Program-made: the position numbers and the translations under genes
Notes under the pieces: generated by a model
Databases searched by the model: none
What the model saw: only the letters and a program-made list of their open reading frames with translations
What the model was told of the DNA's origin: nothing
Part shown: piece after piece, positions 1 to 5,257 of the stretch
How the letters are laid out: every line of letters starts with the position of its first letter
Numbering within the stretch: the first letter of the stretch is position 1
From: an uncultured Caryophanales bacterium
GTDB lineage: Bacteria > Bacillota_I > Bacilli_A > RF39 > UBA660
Assembly (NCBI GenBank): GCA_937897245.1
Contig: CALCBO010000116.1
Span: forward strand, 1-5,257
Length of the DNA: 5,257 bases
Direction: 5' to 3'

Positions 1-569
1 GTTGGGGAGACCTTGTTGGTGTTGTATCTGGTGCCGCTGCTGTTGGAGCAACAGCTGCCGGAGCAATCGGAAGTGGAGTAACTAACTATCGAGCTGCCAG
101 TGCTGAAGGTAAAGAGTTATATGGTGGAGTTGATGGTAACGATCACAAAATACTTCGAGCGCTTAGAACAGGTGCTTCAACCGCAGCCGGTGTAGGTGGA
201 GGGTTATATGCTGGAGGTAAAACTTTAACTGGTAAAGATGCTAGTGCCAAAAGTGTTATTGCAGCCCAACAGCAAAGAAATGCAACACGTGCAGCCCATT
301 CTACTGCTCCAGGTAGATTTATGGATAATATCTATGGACAATTTACAGGTCAATCTTTAGCTGATAGGGGAAATACTGTTCAACAAAATGCTGAAAACTT
401 TGTTAAAGCCCAAAATGCCTGGAAAAAAGCTTTGGAAGGAAAAGCCAAAGAAAATGCCGGTGCTGTTAATATTAATCTATCAGATGGAAGAGTTGTTAAT
501 GCTCGTTTTGAAGAAGTTGAATCTCAACGTCAAACTGGAAATGGAATAATTAAAATTGGTGGATGCTAG
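1..569 (+). CDS. C-terminal part of a Gly/Ala-rich protein, probable VirB6/TrbL-like tail (5' truncated)
   Basis: An open frame enters from the left edge (first full codon at base 3) and ends at TAG 567-569, giving 188 residues with no start codon in the window. ATG 321 is internal: the same frame runs open for over 100 codons before it. The first part is rich in small residues with glycine-zipper-like spacing (SGAAAVGATAAGAIGSG). The rest is hydrophilic and Gln/Asn/Ala-rich, with a helical, charged stretch (FVKAQNAWKKALEGKAKENA). I see no catalytic motif and no clear membrane helix. The gene sits directly ahead of the PrgI-like and VirB4 genes, the slot that holds the polytopic VirB6/TrbL-like protein in Gram-positive conjugation loci (PrgH in pCF10). 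Such proteins often carry long soluble C-terminal tails, so a VirB6 tail is the best guess. That identity is inferred from position and composition only. The coding call itself is solid. Confidence 0.8.
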   Translation, partial: WGDLVGVVSGAAAVGATAAGAIGSGVTNYRAASAEGKELYGGVDGNDHKILRALRTGASTAAGVGGGLYAGGKTLTGKDASAKSVIAAQQQRNATRAAHSTAPGRFMDNIYGQFTGQSLADRGNTVQQNAENFVKAQNAWKKALEGKAKENAGAVNINLSDGRVVNARFEEVESQRQTGNGIIKIGGC

Positions 570-873
570 TCTATTTACTCCATCTGCAATGCGTGATGCC
601 CTAGATAGAACAATTGATGCATATCAAGCTTCATCTGCTTATCAGAATGATATTAAAATTGGACAAAGCCTATATAAAGTTCGTGAAGATGCTCAACATG
701 CTTATGGTAACGTTAATTGGGATGAATTACCAAGGGGACTTGCCAAACCTACATATAATGTTGACTCAAGAGGTACATATGGAGCAACAGTTGGTGCCGC
801 TAATGCCATTGCAGAACAACAAACAAATAATATGAAACAAAGAATGAGAAATGCTAATAAACAAAAAAAATAA
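556..873 (+). CDS. Small Gln/Asn/Ala-rich hypothetical protein of a conjugation operon
   Basis: This reads as 105 residues ending at TAA 871-873. The frame has a stop at 547-549, and the only early starts are TTG 556 and GTG 559; there is no ATG start before codon 12. A weak GGAA at 543-546 lies nine bases before TTG 556. The protein is soluble and low in hydrophobic residues, with a helical first half (SAMRDALDRTIDAYQASSAY) and a basic Asn/Lys-rich end (RMRNANKQKK). I recognise no domain. It overlaps the previous gene by 14 bases in the +1 frame, and its composition matches that gene's tail. It could be a translationally coupled small T4SS accessory protein. It could equally be the continuation of the upstream protein after a frameshift: removing one A from AAAA 552-555 would fuse the two into an uninterrupted reading frame. 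The frame is very likely translated; independence as a gene is uncertain. Confidence 0.65.
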   Translation: MVDASLFTPSAMRDALDRTIDAYQASSAYQNDIKIGQSLYKVREDAQHAYGNVNWDELPRGLAKPTYNVDSRGTYGATVGAANAIAEQQTNNMKQRMRNANKQKK

Positions 874-877
874 TAAT

Positions 878-884
878 AGGAGTG
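878..884 (+). promoter_or_regulatory. Ribosome binding site AGGAGTG for the PrgI-like gene
   Basis: AGGAGTG lies nine bases before GTG 894. It decides the start: the nearby ATG at 898 is in another frame and stops after four codons, and the PrgI frame has a TGA at 885-887, so GTG 894 is the first possible start. Confidence 0.75.
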
Positions 885-893
885 TGATATATA

Positions 894-1211
894 GTGTATG
901 ATCAGTATTTAATTCCCGCTAATACCAAAAAGGGACAATTAATCTTAGGAATTTTTAGACCAATGGATTTGGCACTATTTGGAACAGGAGTACTAATTAC
1001 TATTTTATTACTTGCTTTCTTACCTTTAACAAGTACTTTTATAACAATCCTTATACTGTCCCCAGCATTGGTAACTGGTTTTCTAGTAATGCCAGTACCA
1101 TACTACCATAATATGTTAAATATAATTATAGAGTGTTATGAATTCTTTACAAATAGACAGACTTATCGTTGGAAAGGTTGGTGTTATAAAGTTGGCAAAA
1201 GCAAAAAATAG
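894..1211 (+). CDS. PrgI/VirB3-like T4SS inner membrane protein
   Basis: A 105-residue protein starting at GTG 894 behind a good ribosome site. It has a short polar N-terminus with the IPANTKKGQ stretch, two hydrophobic helices at about residues 26-43 and 48-66 separated by a short Pro/Thr/Ser turn, then a hydrophilic C-terminal third rich in aromatic residues (MPVPYYHNML, later RQTYRWKGWCY). Size, two-helix hairpin, the PxPxYHN-like post-helix segment and the position just before VirB4 are all typical of the PrgI family, the Gram-positive counterpart of VirB3. In other T4SSs VirB3 works with VirB4 at the cytoplasmic membrane and is sometimes fused to it. The stop at 1209-1211 overlaps the start of the next gene, which suggests coupled translation. 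Alternatives such as another small T4SS membrane protein are less likely given the neighbours. Confidence 0.82.
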   Translation: MYDQYLIPANTKKGQLILGIFRPMDLALFGTGVLITILLLAFLPLTSTFITILILSPALVTGFLVMPVPYYHNMLNIIIECYEFFTNRQTYRWKGWCYKVGKSKK

Positions 1212-1740
1212 TGGTTTTACCGAAGATTGGTTACCCGTAAAAGCAATTCAAAATAACATGATTATTACTCGTGATAATCATAAAATTACAGGTGTTAAGA
1301 TTACACCTAAAAATATCTTTATTTTAGACCCTGATATGCAAAATAATATATTAATAGGATTACGTAATTTTTATAACACAATTGATTATGAATTCTGGTT
1401 AATTGTTGCAGATAGACCTGTAGATATATCTGTATATATGTCACAAATGCAACTATTATTAAATGAAACATCTTCACCAGCAATTCGCAAATTAATAATG
1501 CAAGATATTGAAAAAGGAGAAACCTTTATTAGAAATAATGTAGTAGATACTGAATACTTCTTTATGTTTAAAGATAAAAATGCAGATTTATTACAAAAAA
1601 GAGTTCGTCAAATGATAAATGGCCTAGCTACCTGTGGAATAAATGCTTCTCTAGTTAGCAATTCAGATTTACGAACTGTATTAGAAAACTTCCTAAATGG
1701 AGGAAATACGACAGAGTTTGGAACGGTGATGCCTGTATGA
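1192..1740 (+). CDS. Conjugation protein resembling the N-terminal domain of VirB4 (separate gene)
   Basis: The frame is open from ATG 1138, but I prefer TTG 1192 (182 residues). Starting at 1138 would overlap the PrgI-like gene by 74 bases and add residues that are only a shadow of it. TTG 1192 overlaps by 20 bases and has GGTG at 1180-1183, eight bases upstream. The protein is soluble. It opens with a WLPVKAIQNNMIITRDNHK stretch, followed by a short beta-rich segment (VKITPKNIFILD), then a helix-rich middle (NNILIGLRNFYNTIDYEFWL, QMQLLLNE, AIRKLIMQDIEK) and a late KRVRQMINGLATCGI stretch. This is the layout of the VirB4/TraE-type N-terminal domain that precedes the ATPase. It contains no nucleotide-binding motif. 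The ATPase gene follows with an ATGA overlap, so the two products are probably made together and act as one VirB4 unit. Some staphylococcal conjugation systems (trsD-trsE type) also have a small gene before VirB4; I recall this and cannot verify homology here. Confidence 0.75.
   Translation: MAKAKNSGFTEDWLPVKAIQNNMIITRDNHKITGVKITPKNIFILDPDMQNNILIGLRNFYNTIDYEFWLIVADRPVDISVYMSQMQLLLNETSSPAIRKLIMQDIEKGETFIRNNVVDTEYFFMFKDKNADLLQKRVRQMINGLATCGINASLVSNSDLRTVLENFLNGGNTTEFGTVMPV
1725..1740 (+). promoter_or_regulatory. Coupling site: GGTGAT ribosome site plus ATGA stop/start overlap
   Basis: GGTGAT at 1725-1730 matches the distal part of the AGGAGGTGAT consensus and is six bases before ATG 1737. The stop of the upstream gene (TGA 1738-1740) overlaps this start as ATGA. 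This arrangement favours termination-reinitiation and near-equal output of the two VirB4 parts. A purine-rich GGAGG at 1699-1703 is too far upstream to serve this start. Confidence 0.7.
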
Positions 1741-3527
1741 GTACAAGTTTAAGAAGTCAATTAGCTCCAAAAGGACTACATTTTTCACCTAGTGATTTTG
1801 TAATTAGCGATAAATATGCCACAATATTAACTGTTGTCTCTTATCCTAAATACATATCACCAGGTTATTTATCATCACTTACCAATATGAGTGGTATTAA
1901 AGTAGTAGTAAAACATATACCTGTTCCTTGGCAAGAAATGAGTAAAATGCTTAATAAGCAAGTTGCAGATTTAAAACAAAAATATCATGATGAAAGAGAT
2001 CAAACCGTAAAAGAAAGAATACGTCAAGATGCTGAAAGTCTAGAATACTTTACTTCTATGTTAGCTGGTTCCCAAGCTCGTATTTTTGATTTTCAAATGC
2101 ATATTATGATTACTGCTGATACTAAAGAAGATTTGGAGTTAAAAAAATTAAATGTTAAAAACTACCTAGATGCTATGGAATTAAGAGCAATTGCTCTACG
2201 TTTTGAACAAGAAAAGGTATTAAAATCTATATTACCTATTTTCCCATCTCAAGATGTAGAACAGCGTATCGGAACTCCTATTCCTAGTGTAACGATATCA
2301 GCTATGTATCCATTTATTTTTGATAGTATTAAAGATCCGGGATTATCAACTTTATTAGGTGTAGATTTCTCTGGAGGAGTAATACTATTTAATCAATTTT
2401 TATACAAAATACGTAAAGAAAATAATAGAAATAATGCCAATATGATTATATTAGGTACCTCTGGTTCAGGAAAGAGTACAGCTGCTAAATTATTACTAAG
2501 AACACATATTCGTAATGGTTGTCAAATTGTAATAATTGACCCAGAAGATGAATTCAGAGAAATAACTCAAGCTTTTGGAGGAGATACAGTAGATATTGGT
2601 AAAGGTGGAGAATTTGGTTTAATAAACCCATTGGAAATTGTAATTGATGCTGATGAGGAAGAAATTAAACAAGGATTAGGATATACAGTTTTAACTAGAA
2701 CATTACAATTTTTAAAAGCCTTTATGAAGTACTATGATCCTTCTATAGAAGAAGATGTACTAACTATGTTTTCAGAGATAGTTCAAGATACATATAAAAG
2801 ATTTGGAATAGATTTTAACGCAGACTTTTCACGTTATACTTCCCAAGATTATCCAACTTTTAGTGATGTTTATGCTACTATAAAAGGACGTTTAATGTCC
2901 ATGACGGAGCAAACTCAAGAAAGAGATATCATGGAAAGATTAGAGTTAAAAGTTCGTCCAATTATAAAAGAATTAAAATTCTACTTTGATGGTCACACTA
3001 CAATTAAAAAGGGTAGTGACTTTATGGTATTTAATATTAAAGAGTTAATGAATAGTGATTCAACAGTTAAAAATGCTTTATTCTTCAATGTTTTAAAATA
3101 CGCTTGGGGACTATGTTTAGACTTTAATGTTGATACTGTATTAATGGTAGATGAAGCACATGTATTATTAGGTGATAATAATGCTCTTGGAGCTGACTTT
3201 CTAGCACAAGTTCAACGTCGTGCTAGAAAGTATAATACAGGTACTGTTATTATTACTCAACAACCAAGTGATTTTTCAGACCCAGCTGTAATTACTCAAG
3301 GAAAAGCAATCTTTGATAATTCTTCATATTATTTAATAATGGGGCTTAGAAAACAAGCTGTTGACGATTTAGGTAGACTAATTGATTTAAACGAAAGTGA
3401 AAAAGAAAGTATTAAACATTATTCCCAAGGAGAAGCTTTGCTAGTCTGTGGAGATAGACGAATGAGAATCAATGTAGCTGTAACCCAAGAAGAATTAGAT
3501 TCGTTTGGAGCAGGGGGAGGCTTCTAA
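1737..3527 (+). CDS. virB4: VirB4-family T4SS ATPase
   Basis: A 596-residue cytoplasmic ATPase that energises T4SS assembly and substrate transfer. The N-terminal part (about 1-200) has the VirB4-type opening (LAPKGLHFSPSDF), a beta segment (YATILTVVSYPKYI) and a charged helical stretch at about 68-105. The RecA-like ATPase core follows: DFSGGVILFN near 210-220, Walker A GTSGSGKST at residues 240-248, the VIIDPEDEF strand around residues 264-272, GEFGLINPLE just after it, Walker B VLMVDEAH with Asp472-Glu473, then the QRRARKYNTGTVIITQQ motif at 493-509 that is diagnostic of VirB4/TraC/TrbE proteins. All key residues are intact. Full VirB4 proteins are usually about 650-850 residues; this one is shorter because the first domain is encoded by the preceding gene, and the sum (about 778) is normal. 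It ends in a Gly-rich tail. No membrane helix is seen, which fits a peripheral protein held by the PrgI/VirB3 partner. Confidence 0.97.
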   Translation: MSTSLRSQLAPKGLHFSPSDFVISDKYATILTVVSYPKYISPGYLSSLTNMSGIKVVVKHIPVPWQEMSKMLNKQVADLKQKYHDERDQTVKERIRQDAESLEYFTSMLAGSQARIFDFQMHIMITADTKEDLELKKLNVKNYLDAMELRAIALRFEQEKVLKSILPIFPSQDVEQRIGTPIPSVTISAMYPFIFDSIKDPGLSTLLGVDFSGGVILFNQFLYKIRKENNRNNANMIILGTSGSGKSTAAKLLLRTHIRNGCQIVIIDPEDEFREITQAFGGDTVDIGKGGEFGLINPLEIVIDADEEEIKQGLGYTVLTRTLQFLKAFMKYYDPSIEEDVLTMFSEIVQDTYKRFGIDFNADFSRYTSQDYPTFSDVYATIKGRLMSMTEQTQERDIMERLELKVRPIIKELKFYFDGHTTIKKGSDFMVFNIKELMNSDSTVKNALFFNVLKYAWGLCLDFNVDTVLMVDEAHVLLGDNNALGADFLAQVQRRARKYNTGTVIITQQPSDFSDPAVITQGKAIFDNSSYYLIMGLRKQAVDDLGRLIDLNESEKESIKHYSQGEALLVCGDRRMRINVAVTQEELDSFGAGGGF

Positions 3528-3534
3528 AAAGAAT

Positions 3535-3544
3535 AGGTGGTGAT
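3535..3544 (+). promoter_or_regulatory. Ribosome binding site AGGTGGTGAT for the SpoIID-domain gene
   Basis: AGGTGGTGAT closely matches AGGAGGTGAT, the complement of the 16S rRNA 3' end, and its AGGTGG core is eight bases before GTG 3549. It is among the strongest sites in the window and supports GTG 3549 over any downstream ATG. It sits in the 21-base gap after virB4. Confidence 0.8.
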
Positions 3545-3548
3545 TTCA

Positions 3549-5257
3549 GTGGCATATGAAGCAAATCGTGATGATAAGGAATTAGAAAAGCAACGTAATG
3601 ATCAAAATAATGCCAATAATATTCGTAATGCTGCTGAAGTAGGTATTGCCAGTAAAAATGCCTATGGAGTAGCCATAGGTGCAGGAATTAAAGTAGCTGA
3701 TAAAGCAACTGGTGGAAAAAGCACTGAAGTATTAGGAAAAGCTATGACTAGAGCCAATAAGTTTAGTCCTTTAGGAAAAATGCAACAAGGCTTTTCTAAT
3801 AAATTAAATGAAAGTGGAGCTTCAGATATGATTGGTAAAGCCGCTTCAATAAAAAATGCACAAGGCGGTGGACCACAGGGAGTTGGTGCAGGACAAGGCA
3901 TAGCTCAAGGGGCATCTCAAGGTGCTGCTAAAGGTGCTAATCAACCTAATACACCAAATCAAGTAAAATCAAATAAAACTAATCCAGGAGGAGAGAATAC
4001 CAGCTCTCTTCCTTCTTCAAATGCTAAAAATCAAGTTAATAATACACCTAGTACTAATCAAAGGGATAAAAAAGAATCAGAAAAAGAAGAAAGCTCAATA
4101 GGCAAATCTAAAACAAGAAATGATTATCAAAGCAGTACTACTGAGCCAGAAGAAGAGGAGAAAAAAGATGGTAAAGGAATAGGCTTCTTTATGGTTAGTA
4201 TTCTTGTTAAAGTAGCCATTTTTGCCTTATTTCCACTTTTATTATTAATTTTAATTATTATTCTTGCGATATCTAGTTTAGCAACTTCTTTTACTGATTT
4301 TGAAGATGCTTTTGGTATAAGTCAAACCTCTGGAGAATCAACTGGAAATTATAACTTTAAAGCTAAAAATAAGATGCAACAAGAATTTTATGATAGAGTT
4401 GAAAAAGCAAAAAAAAGATATCAATCAAATGGTAAAAGCTTAGATACACTAAAAATTGTTTCTGTCTATCATACCTTAAAAAAGAATGGGGCTAAAATCA
4501 ATTACGAGAGTATGACTGATGCCGCAATAGAAGAAATAGCCAACAGTATGTTTGATTCAAATGGATATAATGAAAATGTTTTTAAAAATAATTTGATAAA
4601 CAAGATTATCCCAAAATATATTCCTCTTGCTACACCAACTCAAAAAGAAGAAATTGTTAAACAAATATTTAACTATATGGATGATTACCATAATTTAATT
4701 CATGAAAAAAATAATGAAACGTATGGTTCAAACTCAGAATGTGTTGGAAATGGAACTTGTGAGTATAATATAAAAGGTTATATTTTAGATGGACAAAAGA
4801 GTTATCGTCATAATATTCAAGTAAAAAATCTATATGTTAGATTAATGCAATGTGGAATTGGAAATGGTCATAATTATGGAGGACAGTTCGGAAAACCATT
4901 AGAGGGAGAAAGTCTAGTACCATTTGAAAAATATATTCTAGGTGTCACCTATAATGCATTAGATGAAAATGCCCCAAGGGAAGCCATTAAAGCTCATATG
5001 GTAGCTGCTAGAAGTTTTATCCTAGCTAGACCTGTAGACAAAGGTTCATGGCGAACTTTAAAACAAGAATCAGCTGATAAATGGGTTATACAAGTAGCTT
5101 CTTGTACTCAAGATCAAGTATATTGTGATCCAGATGTAGGCTGTTCAGGAAAAGATGCCGAATGGTCACAAGTGTATAGTGGTCAATCCCATAATCAAGG
5201 TTTTAGTAAGGGTCCACTTGATAGTAAATCAAAAATGCGAGCTTATGCAACTCAAAC
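3549..5257 (+). CDS. Membrane-anchored T4SS protein with external SpoIID/LytB-like domain (3' truncated)
   Basis: The frame is open from GTG 3549 to the window end (569 codons so far). Residues 1 to about 205 are polar low-complexity: a charged start, Gly/Ala-rich segments, a QGxx repeat (116-131), an Asn/Pro/Ser-rich linker and a charged Glu/Lys stretch. One transmembrane helix spans about 212-240 (VAIFALFPLLLLILIIILAI), preceded by Lys residues, so the N-terminus is probably cytoplasmic and the rest outside. Residues about 250-400 form an unrecognised helical region. From about 423 a SpoIID/LytB-like domain begins (IQVKNLYVRL, VPFEKYILGV, APREAIKAHMVAARSF, later WSQVYSG); it continues past the window. 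SpoIID proteins are lytic transglycosylases that cleave glycan strands stripped of stem peptides. Following virB4, it holds the place of the wall hydrolase (PrgK/VirB1-like). Oddities: Ala470 stands where the catalytic Glu is expected, and six Cys lie only in the outer part. Activity is therefore uncertain; the family call is firm. Confidence 0.88.
   Translation, partial: MAYEANRDDKELEKQRNDQNNANNIRNAAEVGIASKNAYGVAIGAGIKVADKATGGKSTEVLGKAMTRANKFSPLGKMQQGFSNKLNESGASDMIGKAASIKNAQGGGPQGVGAGQGIAQGASQGAAKGANQPNTPNQVKSNKTNPGGENTSSLPSSNAKNQVNNTPSTNQRDKKESEKEESSIGKSKTRNDYQSSTTEPEEEEKKDGKGIGFFMVSILVKVAIFALFPLLLLILIIILAISSLATSFTDFEDAFGISQTSGESTGNYNFKAKNKMQQEFYDRVEKAKKRYQSNGKSLDTLKIVSVYHTLKKNGAKINYESMTDAAIEEIANSMFDSNGYNENVFKNNLINKIIPKYIPLATPTQKEEIVKQIFNYMDDYHNLIHEKNNETYGSNSECVGNGTCEYNIKGYILDGQKSYRHNIQVKNLYVRLMQCGIGNGHNYGGQFGKPLEGESLVPFEKYILGVTYNALDENAPREAIKAHMVAARSFILARPVDKGSWRTLKQESADKWVIQVASCTQDQVYCDPDVGCSGKDAEWSQVYSGQSHNQGFSKGPLDSKSKMRAYATQ
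3894..3941 (+). repeat. Four tandem 12-base units encoding QGxx-type tetrapeptides
   Basis: Units begin at 3894, 3906, 3918 and 3930, three with CAAGG and the last with AAAGG. They encode QGIA, QGAS, QGAA and KGAN (residues 116-131 of the SpoIID-domain protein). The unit is short and imperfect, consistent with slippage-type expansion in a disordered cytoplasmic region. A related GGGPQGVGAG stretch sits immediately upstream. Confidence 0.7.
3986..4013 (+). other. Intragenic hairpin with an SD-like arm
   Basis: AGGAGGAGAG (3986-3995) can pair with CTCTCTTCCT (4004-4013): ten pairs with one G-U wobble and an eight-base loop. It lies in the linker-coding part of the SpoIID-domain gene. No run of T follows, so it is not an intrinsic terminator, and no in-frame start codon follows the AGGAGG at a usable distance. 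It may only reflect codon choice, but the pairing is visible in the sequence. Confidence 0.4.

Noticed and set aside
321..569. ATG 321 as the start of an independent 82-residue protein
   Set aside because: The frame is open without a stop back to the window edge with coding-like composition, so this ATG is internal to a longer protein.
614..835. Plus-strand open frame of 73 codons
   Set aside because: It is an out-of-frame shadow within the 556-873 gene, with Met/Leu/Ile-rich nonsense composition and no ribosome site.
1138..1191. ATG 1138 as start of the VirB4 N-terminal-domain gene
   Set aside because: It would give a 74-base overlap with the PrgI-like gene, and the extra residues are an alternate reading of its conserved end. 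The nearest SD-like GAGTG is only two bases from the ATG. TTG 1192 fits better, though this is not proven.
1738..1740. TGA read as Trp (mycoplasma-type code)
   Set aside because: Reading through this TGA meets TAA four codons further on, and the gene is followed by a coupled start. Trp is written TGG throughout, so the standard code fits.
3662..3901. Minus-strand open frame of 79 codons rich in Pro, Ala and Cys
   Set aside because: It lies wholly inside the SpoIID-domain gene and is the mirror of its Gly/Ala-rich low-complexity codons. It has no supporting ribosome site or domain.
4164..4193. Internal start at ATG 4191 giving a short membrane-SpoIID form
   Set aside because: The upstream AGGA is 12 bases away and the ATG falls at the beginning of the membrane helix. 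There is no clear ribosome site, so I do not support a second product.
1..5257. Promoters, intrinsic terminators, tRNA/rRNA genes, CRISPR arrays, insertion sequences, oriT or att sites
   Set aside because: I looked on both strands and saw none. Gaps between genes are at most 21 bases, and the only strong hairpin noticed lacks a T-run.

Overview
The window is a piece of a conjugative type IV secretion system (T4SS) operon from a low-GC, Firmicutes-type bacterium, probably within an integrative conjugative element or plasmid. Evidence for the host is the strongly A/T-biased codon use, purine-rich Shine-Dalgarno sites resembling AGGAGGTGAT, and a gene order (VirB6-like tail, VirB3/PrgI, VirB4, membrane-anchored wall enzyme) like that of Gram-positive T4SS loci such as prgH-prgI-prgJ-prgK of enterococcal pCF10. 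TGG encodes Trp and TGA acts as a stop, so the standard bacterial code fits. Species cannot be told from this window.

All genes lie on the + strand and are packed tightly. The layout is: (1) bases 1-569, the C-terminal 188 residues of a Gly/Ala-rich protein, probably the soluble tail of a VirB6/TrbL-like channel protein; (2) 556-873, a small 105-residue Gln/Asn/Ala-rich protein that overlaps it, and that may be a separate gene or the frameshifted end of the same protein; (3) 894-1211, a two-helix PrgI/VirB3-like membrane protein; (4) about 1192-1740, a small soluble protein that looks like the N-terminal domain of VirB4; (5) 1737-3527, the VirB4 ATPase with intact Walker A and B motifs, joined to the previous gene by an ATGA overlap; (6) 3549 to the window end, a membrane protein with a long low-complexity N-terminal half, one transmembrane helix and an external SpoIID/LytB-type lytic transglycosylase-like domain, cut off by the window edge. 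No intergenic gap exceeds 21 bases. No promoter or terminator is visible, so the genes are probably co-transcribed from a promoter upstream of the window.

Inferred working model: VirB4 (in two polypeptides) powers assembly of the channel, with the PrgI-like protein as its membrane partner and the VirB6-like protein in the inner channel. The SpoIID protein would take the place usually held by a SLT, NlpC/P60 or CHAP wall hydrolase (PrgK/VirB1-like) and open peptidoglycan for the channel. The most notable points are the use of a SpoIID domain for this role, the apparent Ala in place of its catalytic Glu, a six-cysteine external segment that may bind metal or form disulfides, and the two-gene VirB4.
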